Made by a program: the position numbers and the translations under genes
Shown here: piece by piece, positions 24,390-31,631 of the stretch
How the letters are laid out: every line of letters starts with the position of its first letter
Position numbering within the stretch: position 1 is the stretch's first letter
Source of the DNA: Elusimicrobiota bacterium
GTDB taxonomy: Bacteria > Elusimicrobiota > Elusimicrobia > UBA1565
Direction of reading: 5' to 3'
DNA length: 61,410 nucleotides
Assembly: GCA_003450735.1 (NCBI GenBank)
Contig: DMEZ01000013.1
Coordinates: 1 to 61,410 of the forward strand
The notes under the pieces: model-generated
The model's input: only the letters and a program-made list of their open reading frames with translations
Told to the model about the DNA's origin: nothing
The model's database searches: none

Positions 24390-24429
24390 TGTATAACATT
24401 TACCAATTAGCATCGCGATATTACCAATT
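24390..24429 (-). promoter_or_regulatory. Promoter and repeated operator-like sites before the cyclase-bcs operon
   Basis: On the minus strand an extended -10 (TG-T-TATACA, 24390-24398) precedes the cyclase ATG. Upstream, TTACCAATT (plus strand) occurs twice, at 24400-24408 and 24421-24429. The copies are exactly 21 bases apart (two helical turns) and flank the palindrome ATCGCGAT (24412-24419). The stretch is much AT-richer than its surroundings. No -35 is seen, which fits an activator-dependent promoter. Confidence 0.4.
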
Positions 24430-24453
24430 TTCCGACTCGCTGACCCTAGGCCT

Positions 24454-26235
24454 CTATCTTCTCAGGGTGAGAGTGAGGGAAGCGCCTTCTCTGGCGAGCG
24501 AGGCCGGACTTGCGGCCGAGAAGGGCCCGGAGGAGGCCGTGATCTCGTAGTCGCCCAGGAACGCGCGCGCTCGATACTCCCCGCGCCAGTCCGCGGTCCC
24601 GCCGGTCTGCGTGTTCCAATCCTTCAGGAGGAGCTCCTCGAGCGCGGCGGCCGCCGGCTTCTTCGACCAGTCCCTCCGGTAGAGCGCCATGACCGGTTCG
24701 GAATGGACGCCCTCCCAGAAGCCCCAGAGGGTGATGCCCTCCACCGCGGGGTGGCTGAACATCGCGGTCATGAAATCGCGCAGGTAATCGGCCTGGAGCT
24801 CCTCGTCGGCCACCTCGACGTCGAGCTCAGTGGCCTGCAGGGGCTTGCCGAGCCGTCCGAACCGGTCGAGGACCCTCAGCAGCCGCTCGGGCGGCGTAAG
24901 GTCGTAGCGGAAATGACACTGCAGGCCGACGCCGTCGAGCGGGGCCCCATCCGAAAGGATCCGGCGGATGAGCGCTTCGTAGCGGTCCTGCTGCTCGAGG
25001 TTCAGGCCGAAGCCGTCCAGGACGTCGTAGTCGTTCACGAAGAGCCTGGCTTCGGGGTCGGCCTTCCGCGCGAGGCGGAACCATTCGAGAGCCTCCCCGC
25101 GGCCCAGGAGGCCGAGGACCTCCGGGTGGCCGATGGGCTCGTTGAGCACGTCCCACTCCGCGGCCTTCCCTCGGTAATAGGCCGCTTCCTCCGTGATGTG
25201 CCCGCGGATGGTTTTCCGCAGTCGGTCCGGGTCGTTCTTCAGGTTCTCCATGCCCTCGGGCATGTGCTCCCAGCCGGGCCAGACCAGGGTATGGCCCCGG
25301 AGCTTGATGCCCCCGGCCTTCAGCCAGGCGGCCGTCTTGTCGGCCCAGGCTCTCTGCTCGCCTTTCCAGAAGGGCCACTTGAGTCCGTTCTCTATGGTGG
25401 CGGAGTTGAAGAGCCGCAGGAAGGTCTCCTTGTAGCGGCGCCGGTCGTCGTCCCGGCCCCCGGAGAAGAGGGTCGCCGAGTTGATCGCGCTGCCGAAGAA
25501 GAACGCATGCCGCTTCAGTCTGACCTGGACGGCCGCGCCCGGCGCCGGCTTCCCGTCCGGGTCCACGACCTTGACCGTGATGCCGGCTTTCCGGATGCGC
25601 TCGATGCGCTCTTCGGCGGCTTTCCTCCACGGGGCCCCGGGCTCCCGGCCTTCATAGAACCCGGCGGCGGGGACCCGGACAGGGCTCCGGCCGAGGCCGA
25701 CGAGCTCGAAGCCGGCGAGCTCCACCGTCTGCGCGCCGAATCCGAGCCTGAAAGCGATCTGCGCTCCCCCGGCCGGATAATCCCCGGCCGACCTGAAAGG
25801 TACGTCGATGCGCCGCCAGCGCAGGCCGGCCTCCGCCGGGAGAACGATGGATTTCCGGTACTCGCCGCCGACCTGCTCGAAGACGAAGTCCACCCGGGCC
25901 TTCGCGGGCGAGAACAGCGGCCTCCGGACGTAGAACCTGGCCGCCAGAAGGTCCCCGGCGCGCACCGGCGCGGCCGTCGGCGCTCTCAACTGCACCTCGT
26001 AAGGCTGAGGCGGCCTGGCCAGGGTGCGCAGGCGCAGCGCCTGCCCGCGGATCGAGACAGCGCCGCGGCCGCCGGCAAGAAAGGAGGCAGGGTCGCTCAG
26101 ATCGGAGGGCCTCACCAGCGGGGTCCCCGGCGGGAGCGGCGGCGCGGCGGGAAGCCTCAAGACGTAGAAGCCGTATGCCGAGTATGCCGCGGCGGCGGCC
26201 AGGGCGGCGCAGGAGGCGGCCAGGAGGCGCTTCAC
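24454..26235 (-). CDS. Secreted glycoside hydrolase family 10 (endo-beta-glycanase) with N-terminal CBM-like domain
   Basis: 593 residues; GTG 26235 is chosen because TGGAG precedes it by a normal distance and the signal (KRLLAASCAALAAAAA) follows at once. A second GTG ten codons upstream is possible. Residues about 50-185 resemble a CBM4/9-type beta-sandwich (YEVQLRAPTAAP, RWRRIDVPFRS). The GH10 barrel starts near FFFGSAINSATLF and has LRGHTLVWPGW, acid/base Glu366 in WDVLNEPIG, LFVNDYDVL and nucleophile Glu470 in LQATELDVEV. GH10 enzymes cut xylan and in some cases cellulose-like glucans. Placed before the cellulose synthase genes it may replace the GH8 endoglucanase BcsZ; this is inference. 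Confidence 0.9.
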   Translation of the reverse strand: MKRLLAASCAALAAAAAYSAYGFYVLRLPAAPPLPPGTPLVRPSDLSDPASFLAGGRGAVSIRGQALRLRTLARPPQPYEVQLRAPTAAPVRAGDLLAARFYVRRPLFSPAKARVDFVFEQVGGEYRKSIVLPAEAGLRWRRIDVPFRSAGDYPAGGAQIAFRLGFGAQTVELAGFELVGLGRSPVRVPAAGFYEGREPGAPWRKAAEERIERIRKAGITVKVVDPDGKPAPGAAVQVRLKRHAFFFGSAINSATLFSGGRDDDRRRYKETFLRLFNSATIENGLKWPFWKGEQRAWADKTAAWLKAGGIKLRGHTLVWPGWEHMPEGMENLKNDPDRLRKTIRGHITEEAAYYRGKAAEWDVLNEPIGHPEVLGLLGRGEALEWFRLARKADPEARLFVNDYDVLDGFGLNLEQQDRYEALIRRILSDGAPLDGVGLQCHFRYDLTPPERLLRVLDRFGRLGKPLQATELDVEVADEELQADYLRDFMTAMFSHPAVEGITLWGFWEGVHSEPVMALYRRDWSKKPAAAALEELLLKDWNTQTGGTADWRGEYRARAFLGDYEITASSGPFSAASPASLAREGASLTLTLRR

Positions 26236-26304
26236 GTTCGCTCCAGATGGATGATACGCATCCACCGGATGCGATGCAAGCCGGGAAGCGGCCCCGCGGG
26301 GAGC

Positions 26305-26706
26305 CTAGGCCGGCTTGAGCAGACGGGCTACGGTCTGTTCGAGCAGGGCCGGCTCGATGGGCTTGTCGATGAAGGCCTCGGGCTCCTTGCAGCCGTAGTA
26401 CTCCCCCAGGTCCTCGGCCGAGAACTTCAGCCCGCTGCGCCGGTTCACGGATGTCAGCATGATGACCGGGATCGAGGCCAGGTCCTTGTCGGTCCGCAGC
26501 GCCGCGAACACCCCGAACCCGTCCATCTTGGGCATCTGGACGTCCAGGATGACCAACCGAGGCCTGCTCTGGCGGATCAGCTGGAGCGCCTTCTCTCCGT
26601 CGGGAGCGTCGAGCAGTTCGCAGGGGAAGCCTTCCAGGACGCCCCGCACGAAAGAGATGCAGTCCGGCTCGTCGTCGGCGATCAGGATCTTGGGCTGTTC
26701 GTTCAA
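26305..26706 (-). CDS. Single-domain response regulator (REC only), paralogue of 11797-12201
   Basis: 133 residues from a TTG start with GAGGAGG about eight bases upstream. Acidic patch DDE, phospho-Asp in VILDVQMPKMDGF, Thr in MLTS and Lys in IDKPIEP are intact. It shares the loop LKFSAEDLGEYYGC.EPEAFIDKP with the regulator at 11797-12201, so the two arose by duplication. It lies between a second receiver and the GH10 gene. No output domain. Confidence 0.88.
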   Translation of the reverse strand: MNEQPKILIADDEPDCISFVRGVLEGFPCELLDAPDGEKALQLIRQSRPRLVILDVQMPKMDGFGVFAALRTDKDLASIPVIMLTSVNRRSGLKFSAEDLGEYYGCKEPEAFIDKPIEPALLEQTVARLLKPA

Positions 26707-26737
26707 GGTCGTTCCTCCTCGGCGTCTCTTCGGCGGG

Positions 26738-27166
26738 TCAGGCCAGCACCTTCTTGACCGTCTCGATCAGGACCTGGGGGTCCACGGGCTTCTCGACGTA
26801 GGCGTCCGGCTTGGCGTCGACGCCGACGACCTTCTTCTTCGCCGCGGCATGCGAGTCGTCGCAGAGGTAGGACTTCATGTCCACGCCCGTGACCTTCGAG
26901 GCGCCGCTCACCACGATCACGGGGACCTGCCGGAAGCCCTCCTGCCGCTTGAATTGGTTGAAGAACGCCAAGCCGCTCTGCCCCGGCATCATGAGGTCGA
27001 GGAAGACGATATCGGGCCTGCGCCCGGAGGCCTTCTCCAGGGCGTCCTTGCCGTTCTTCGCCGAGAAGGTCTCGAAGCCGTGGTCCTCCAGGATCTGCGA
27101 GATGAAATCGATGTTGTCCTGCTCATCGTCCACGACCAGCGCGACCTTGCCGTTGAATTCTGCCAT
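26738..27166 (-). CDS. Single-domain response regulator (REC only)
   Basis: 142 residues, ATG with GGAGG upstream. Receiver residues: VVDDEQDN, phospho-Asp in IVFLDLMMPGQSG, Ser in VVSGAS and Lys in YVEKPVDP. The alpha3-beta4 to alpha4 region carries an insert (MKSYLCDDSHAAAKKKVVG) not seen in the other two receivers. It directly follows the zinc-ribbon histidine kinase and is its most likely phosphorylation partner. No output domain, so signalling is by protein contact or relay. Confidence 0.88.
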   Translation of the reverse strand: MAEFNGKVALVVDDEQDNIDFISQILEDHGFETFSAKNGKDALEKASGRRPDIVFLDLMMPGQSGLAFFNQFKRQEGFRQVPVIVVSGASKVTGVDMKSYLCDDSHAAAKKKVVGVDAKPDAYVEKPVDPQVLIETVKKVLA

Positions 27167-27205
27167 GGTCCTCGATCCTCCTGGAATCGGCGGGCTTCGA
27201 AAGCC

Positions 27206-28735
27206 CTACCCGCCCTGCCGGCCTGCGTCCATCGCGGCCTGTCTGCTCCTGGGGAGCCGGAGGCTGAAGGTGGTGCCCCGGCCGAGGGCGGTGTCGACCT
27301 CGATGCGTCCCCCGTGCTCTTGAACGATCTTGCGGGTCACGGAAAGGCCGAGCCCCGTGCCCTTGGAGCCCTTGGTGCTGAAGAAGGCCTTGAAGAGGGA
27401 CCCGCGCGCGGCCTCGTCCATGCCGCAGCCCTGGTCGGCCACGTCCACCGCCACCTCGCCGCAGTCGAGCTCGCGCACGCGCACGTCCACGCCGGCCCCT
27501 TCGCGCCCCTCGCAGGCGTCCAAGGCGTTGGTGACCAGGTTCAGGACGCACCGGCAGATCCCCTGGCCGTCGAGTTCGACCGGGTTCGGCCCGGGGGTCG
27601 GCTCGAAGCGCAGGGGCACGCCCCGCTCGTGCGCCTTGGGAGCCATCAGGTCCACGACGCCCTTCACGACCTCGTTGAGGTCGCACGCCTGGTATTCGGG
27701 CCGGCGCTCCTTCGCGTAGGTCAGCATGTCCTGGACGAGGTTCTTCAGGAGCTCGAGGTTCCTGTCGATCATCCCGATGCTGCGGCCCGGGATGTCCGAC
27801 CCGGCCTTCTTGACCGCGGACTTGAGCAGGTACATCCCGCCGCTCAGCCCGTTGAGCATGTTCTTGATGCAGTGCGCCACCCCGGCTACCGCCTCGCCGA
27901 TGGCGGCCAGGCGCGCGGCCTTGAGGGATTCGCGGATGAGCTGCGCGTTGTGGATGGCGACCGCGATCTGGCCGGCTACGGCCTCCGCGAGGGCGAGGTC
28001 GTGGCGGCTGAAGCCCTCGCCCCCGTTCTTGTTGACCAGCTCGAGGGCGCCGATGCACTGGGAATCGACGATCAGCGGCACGCAGAGGATCGAATGGGTG
28101 AGGAAGCCGCTCTCTTCGTCCGCCTTCTTGGAGAAGCGCGGGTCCTGGAGGGGGTTGTTGACGATGACCGCCAGCCGCTTGGACACGCAGTCGCCCACGA
28201 TGCCCTCGCCTTCCGCGAGGCGGAAGCTCGCCAGCTTGGAGGCGCCGCCCTCCGTCACCACGAACTGGAACACGAGCTCGCGCGCCCCCTTGTCCCAGAG
28301 CGCGATGGTCGCCCCTCCGACGTCCAGCATCTCGCCGGCGATCCGGATGACCGTGGGCAGGAGCTTATCGAGGTCCTGGGACGCGCTGTGGATCAGGCGC
28401 GAAGTGTCGACGAGGCCCCGGAGCTCGGCCAGCAGGAAGCGGTGGGCGTGGTCGTTGCGCCTGCGGCCGATCGCCTGTCCCGTCCTGGATGAGAGCTTAG
28501 CGACGATCAGCCCGCCGCAGCCGCAGGCGACCTCGGTGTCGGCCCGGAACGCCGCCAGGTCGTATTCCCGACCGCAGGTCGGGCAGGACATCCGCTTCCT
28601 TTCGCTGACGATCCGGCGGTAGGCGAGCCACGGGAGGATCCGGATCCTTTCGCCGCAGGAGCACGCGATCTCGGTCTCGTTGAGAGACCGGTCCGCCTCG
28701 TAACGATGACGGCACTTAGGGCATTCGGCCAGCAT
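27206..28735 (-). CDS. Cytoplasmic histidine kinase with two zinc ribbons and a GAF domain
   Basis: 509 residues from MLAECPKC. Two N-terminal zinc-ribbon-like motifs (CPKC...CSCG at 5-27 and CPTC...CGCG at 51-74), then a GAF domain (about 115-265; GGATIALWDKG, VPLIVDSQCIGALELVNK). The dimerisation helix carries His288 in AHCIKNMLNGL, typical of the kinase class with an H-x-I/L-K-N box. The ATPase domain has Asn403 in LVTNALDAC, VADQGCGM and KGTGLGLSV. No transmembrane segment, so a cytosolic signal. It heads the regulator-GH10 run upstream of the bcs operon. Confidence 0.9.
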   Translation of the reverse strand: MLAECPKCRHRYEADRSLNETEIACSCGERIRILPWLAYRRIVSERKRMSCPTCGREYDLAAFRADTEVACGCGGLIVAKLSSRTGQAIGRRRNDHAHRFLLAELRGLVDTSRLIHSASQDLDKLLPTVIRIAGEMLDVGGATIALWDKGARELVFQFVVTEGGASKLASFRLAEGEGIVGDCVSKRLAVIVNNPLQDPRFSKKADEESGFLTHSILCVPLIVDSQCIGALELVNKNGGEGFSRHDLALAEAVAGQIAVAIHNAQLIRESLKAARLAAIGEAVAGVAHCIKNMLNGLSGGMYLLKSAVKKAGSDIPGRSIGMIDRNLELLKNLVQDMLTYAKERRPEYQACDLNEVVKGVVDLMAPKAHERGVPLRFEPTPGPNPVELDGQGICRCVLNLVTNALDACEGREGAGVDVRVRELDCGEVAVDVADQGCGMDEAARGSLFKAFFSTKGSKGTGLGLSVTRKIVQEHGGRIEVDTALGRGTTFSLRLPRSRQAAMDAGRQGG

Positions 28736-28892
28736 GCGTCCCCCTGCTGCGCAGGCGTGCGGCGGGATTAGGGCCTCGGCGCACGGTAACACGCCCCGAG
28801 GACTGAAGACAAATGAATTTTTTTCATCGTCGTATTAGCGCATCTAATATCCGGAGCCTCCGGCCCGGCCGAGACTGGACGTCCATGCCGCA

Positions 28893-29106
28893 TTATACCA
28901 CCCAGGCCCCGGCGGCGGCCAGGACGGCGACGCCCAGCGCCGCGTCCGCGCCGCGACGCCGCCGAAGAGGACCTGCAGCGTCACCTCGAAGGACGTCCAG
29001 CCGAGCCAGAGCGCTCCCGCCACCGGCAGGGCGTTCCTGGCCAGCACCAGCCACGGCCCCAGGTTTCCATGAAGGACTCGGAACGGTTTCTTGGGAGATG
29101 CTCCAT
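28893..29106 (-). pseudogene. Frameshifted small membrane protein
   Basis: An ATG at 29106 overlaps the stop of the upstream fusion gene (TGATG), as in a coupled gene. It reads MEHLPRNRSESFMET, then sense continues in another frame as WLVLARNALPVAGALWLGW and FEVTLQVLFGG. After a second shift it reads ADAALGVAVLAAAGAWVV to a TAA at 28893-28895. Together this would be a protein of about 71 residues with two transmembrane helices, resembling small DUF6498-like proteins. At least two frameshifts are needed, so it is decayed or the assembly has errors. The 28736-28892 leader to the kinase holds only a TATAAT (minus strand, 28892-28897) that may drive the kinase gene. Confidence 0.4.
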
Positions 29107-31112
29107 CACGTCCCAAGCCGGACGAGCGCCCGCGCCCGCGCATCGGTCGCCGACAGGAAGCTCGAGTGGCTCCACGACAGGTCCCGGCCCGAGGCCGGCG
29201 CGCCGGTCTCCTTGTCGAACTGCTCGGCCAGCTCGCCGGAGGGGGGGGTCGCGCGCTTGAGCGTCCTCAGCAGGTCGTCTCCGCGCAGGACGAGGCCCCG
29301 CAGCAGGCTCTCCCGCTCGGCCAGGGCCTCATCGCGCAGCGCTCCTCCTCCCGCCCGCCTCAGCGCCCTCGAGAGGAACTCCCGGTTGAGCGGGGTCACG
29401 GGGATGGACTCCTTTTTCGACAGCAGTTCCGCGGCCCGGTAGTGGAGCTCCGCGTAGGCCATCGTGGCGAACACCCACGGGTTCCCGCCAAAGTAGGTGT
29501 CCCCGTTGTAGCGCCCCATCGCCACGCCCTCGTCTTCGGCGCGCTTCTTGTTGAACGGGTATAGGGACTCGAAGAGGTCTTCCAGCTTCACCGCGGTGGA
29601 CAGCACGCGCTCGTCGAGGGGGGACGTCCGCCCCTCCGTCAGGCCCCCATGCAGGGCCGCGAGCAGCACCGCGACGTCCAGCCCCTCGCCGGGCTTCTCC
29701 TTCACCGTCCCGTCCCAGTAGGTCCGGGGCCCCAGCGCGAAGGCATAGTAGCCCTTGTCCTCCAGCCAGAGCTTGTCCAGCTCCGCGTACAGCCGCCTCG
29801 AGGCCTCGACACGGCCGCCCGCCCTCAGGGCCGCGGCCTGCACCGCGCGGGTATAGTAGTCGTGCCCGCGGTACTCCTCCCACAGGTCGAAGCCCTCGCG
29901 CTCCGTGTCCGAGGCGATGAAGTCCAGGTCGGTCTTCGCCGCCTCGGGGTCCACGCGCAGAAGGGCCAGCGCCCGCAGGGCCGGCCCGTCGTACTGCGGC
30001 CTCGACCAGCGCAAAAAGTCTCGGGAGCCGTCGGCATTGAAGCGCGGCTCGCCCAGGTCGGAGGCTTGCAGGGAGCGGGAGAACGCGGCGAAATCCTTCA
30101 CCTGCTGGTCGTGCCCCAGCGCCGCCAGCTCGGACATGACCAAGGCCGAGTCCCGCACCCAGTGGAAGAAATAGTCCGGCTCCGGGGGCTTGCCCGCCGG
30201 GGCCGCGACCACGGAGCCCGGCTTCGGGGTGATGCTCGCCCGGATCTTCCCGCCTTCGATCTTCAGGCCGGCCTTGCGGGCGGGGTCGGCGTGGACCTCA
30301 TCGAACTCTTTCTCCACGACGGTCCCCGTCGAAGACACGTTGCGCAGGAGGCGCTCGAGCGAGAGCTTCCTCTGAGCGGCGATCCAGGTTTCGAGCCCGA
30401 AATGGGCGAAGATCCGGTCGAAGGCCTCCCGCTCCTTCTCAGGATGGAACTGCACCGCCAGGATGGAGCCCTTCTCCATCGCCTCGACGACGCCGTCGTC
30501 CGCCGCGGCGGCGACCGTGAAGCCCTCCGCCGGCCGCTTGACCGCCTGATGGTGGTACGAGTTCACCCGGATGCGGTCCTTTCCCAGAAGCGCCCGCAGC
30601 AGGCTCCCTTTCTTCAGGTCGACTTCGTGGTAGCAAGGCTTGGACTTCCCGTCCTCGCGGACGCGGTGGACGATCTTGCCGACCTGGGAGGGGAGGTCCT
30701 GGTAGAGGCTGCCCCCGGCGTAGACGTTGAGCAGCTGGTGGCCCTTGCAGATGCCGAGGATGGGGAGCTTCCGCTCCAGGCTCCTCTTGACCGCGGCGAA
30801 CTCGTAGAGGTCGAAGCCCTTGTCGACCGTCTCGAGCTTCGGGTGCGGCTCCTCGCCGTAGAGGTCGGGCGAGACGTCGTCGCCTCCCGGCACCAGCAGG
30901 CCGTCGAGGGAGTCGAGGCGCGCCTCGGTCTCGCTGGAGGCCAGCGCCTGGAAGAGCGGGACGATCTCGGCCCCGTGGGCCTTCAGCGCCTTGGAGTAGT
31001 AGGGGAGCTTGTCCTCCGCGGCCAGCGCTTGCTCCTCAGTGTAAAGCAGTCCGATCCTGGGAGGGGCGGCCTCCGCGAGCGCGGCCGCGGCGAGGAGGGC
31101 GAGCCAGGCCAT
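29106..31112 (-). CDS. Secreted fusion: class I glutamine amidotransferase (peptidase C26) + GH15 glucoamylase
   Basis: 668 residues in one uninterrupted frame. Residues 1-16 form a signal peptide. Residues 18-240 are a C26/PuuD-type amidotransferase: LDGLLVPGGDDVSP, nucleophile elbow GICKGHQ (Cys122), NSYHHQAVK and catalytic VQFHPEKE (His223, Glu225). From about 265 to the end is a GH15-like (alpha/alpha)6 domain: FFHWVRDSALVMSEL, RPQYDGPALRALAL, DLWEEYRGHDYYTRA (acid Glu412) and AEQFDKETG...RDLSWSHSSFL (base Glu630). Catalytic residues of both halves survive. Gamma-glutamyl hydrolase and alpha-glucan exo-hydrolysis have no known joint role. Position after a decayed GH144 gene suggests a saccharide-degrading pair. 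Confidence 0.85.
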   Translation of the reverse strand: MAWLALLAAAALAEAAPPRIGLLYTEEQALAAEDKLPYYSKALKAHGAEIVPLFQALASSETEARLDSLDGLLVPGGDDVSPDLYGEEPHPKLETVDKGFDLYEFAAVKRSLERKLPILGICKGHQLLNVYAGGSLYQDLPSQVGKIVHRVREDGKSKPCYHEVDLKKGSLLRALLGKDRIRVNSYHHQAVKRPAEGFTVAAAADDGVVEAMEKGSILAVQFHPEKEREAFDRIFAHFGLETWIAAQRKLSLERLLRNVSSTGTVVEKEFDEVHADPARKAGLKIEGGKIRASITPKPGSVVAAPAGKPPEPDYFFHWVRDSALVMSELAALGHDQQVKDFAAFSRSLQASDLGEPRFNADGSRDFLRWSRPQYDGPALRALALLRVDPEAAKTDLDFIASDTEREGFDLWEEYRGHDYYTRAVQAAALRAGGRVEASRRLYAELDKLWLEDKGYYAFALGPRTYWDGTVKEKPGEGLDVAVLLAALHGGLTEGRTSPLDERVLSTAVKLEDLFESLYPFNKKRAEDEGVAMGRYNGDTYFGGNPWVFATMAYAELHYRAAELLSKKESIPVTPLNREFLSRALRRAGGGALRDEALAERESLLRGLVLRGDDLLRTLKRATPPSGELAEQFDKETGAPASGRDLSWSHSSFLSATDARARALVRLGT

Positions 31113-31113
31113 C

Positions 31114-31631
31114 TCAGAGCTTCGGGCTCTGGAAGCCGAGCCTCTTCAACCCCGCCTTCACCTCGGGACAGCTCATGAAGAGCCTCCAGAGGAGGCCGGT
31201 GCGGTAGTTCTCGATCATGACCACGATGGGCCCCTGGTCGATGGCCAGGTGGGACTTGGCGGTCCAGCCCTCCCCTGGAAGAGGAAGGAGGTCTCCACGA
31301 GGTCCCCGCCGTCGTCCTTGCGGCTGAAGGGGATCACCAGCCGGCCGGCCGCCGCCTCGCGGCTCACCCCGCCGCGCTCCGCGGCGACGACGAGGGCCAT
31401 GACGCCGAACCCGGTGCCGCCGATGGTGACGACCTCGCCGCCGTAGCCGTAGGCCCTGTGGCTCCTTTCGCGGGCCAGGCCGCTGTCGGGGTGTGCGAAG
31501 TCCCAGAAGTAACGGACGGTCTGCTTCTGCACGAGCTCGAGGAGCTCGTCGTCGCTGAGCTTCACCGGACGAAGCTCGGCGAAGGCCCGGGCGGGGAGCA
31601 GCAGAACGGCGGCCAGGAGGAGGATCCTCAC
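31114..31631 (-). pseudogene. Glycoamylase (PF10091/GH144-type) remnant with two internal deletions
   Basis: The GTG at 31631 overlaps the prfC stop (GTGA) and begins a signal peptide (RILLLAAVLLLPARAFA). It is followed by LLELVQKQTVRYFWDFAH, SGLARERSHRAYG and VVTIGGTGFGVMALVVAAERG, the clear N-terminus of a PF10091 glycoamylase. AAAGRLV then jumps directly to IPFSRKDDGGDLVETSFLFQG, lacking about 25-30 expected residues. After FLFQG a larger deletion with a frameshift joins GWTAKSHLAIDQGPIVVMIEN and RTGLLWRLFMSCPEV, the family C-terminus, ending at TGA 31114-31116. Some 200-300 middle residues are gone, so the product is not functional. It ends one base before the amidotransferase-GH15 gene. 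Confidence 0.75.

Noticed and set aside
13955..28735. bcsC, bcsZ, bcsE, bcsF in the cellulose block
   Set aside because: No TPR-barrel protein, GH8 enzyme, GIL-domain protein or small BcsF-like peptide could be found in the gaps, which are only a few bases wide.
28813..28827. Short inverted repeat ATGAA-TTTTT-TTCAT as operator or terminator
   Set aside because: Five-base arms in an AT-rich spot are likely chance, and the stem is too weak for a terminator.
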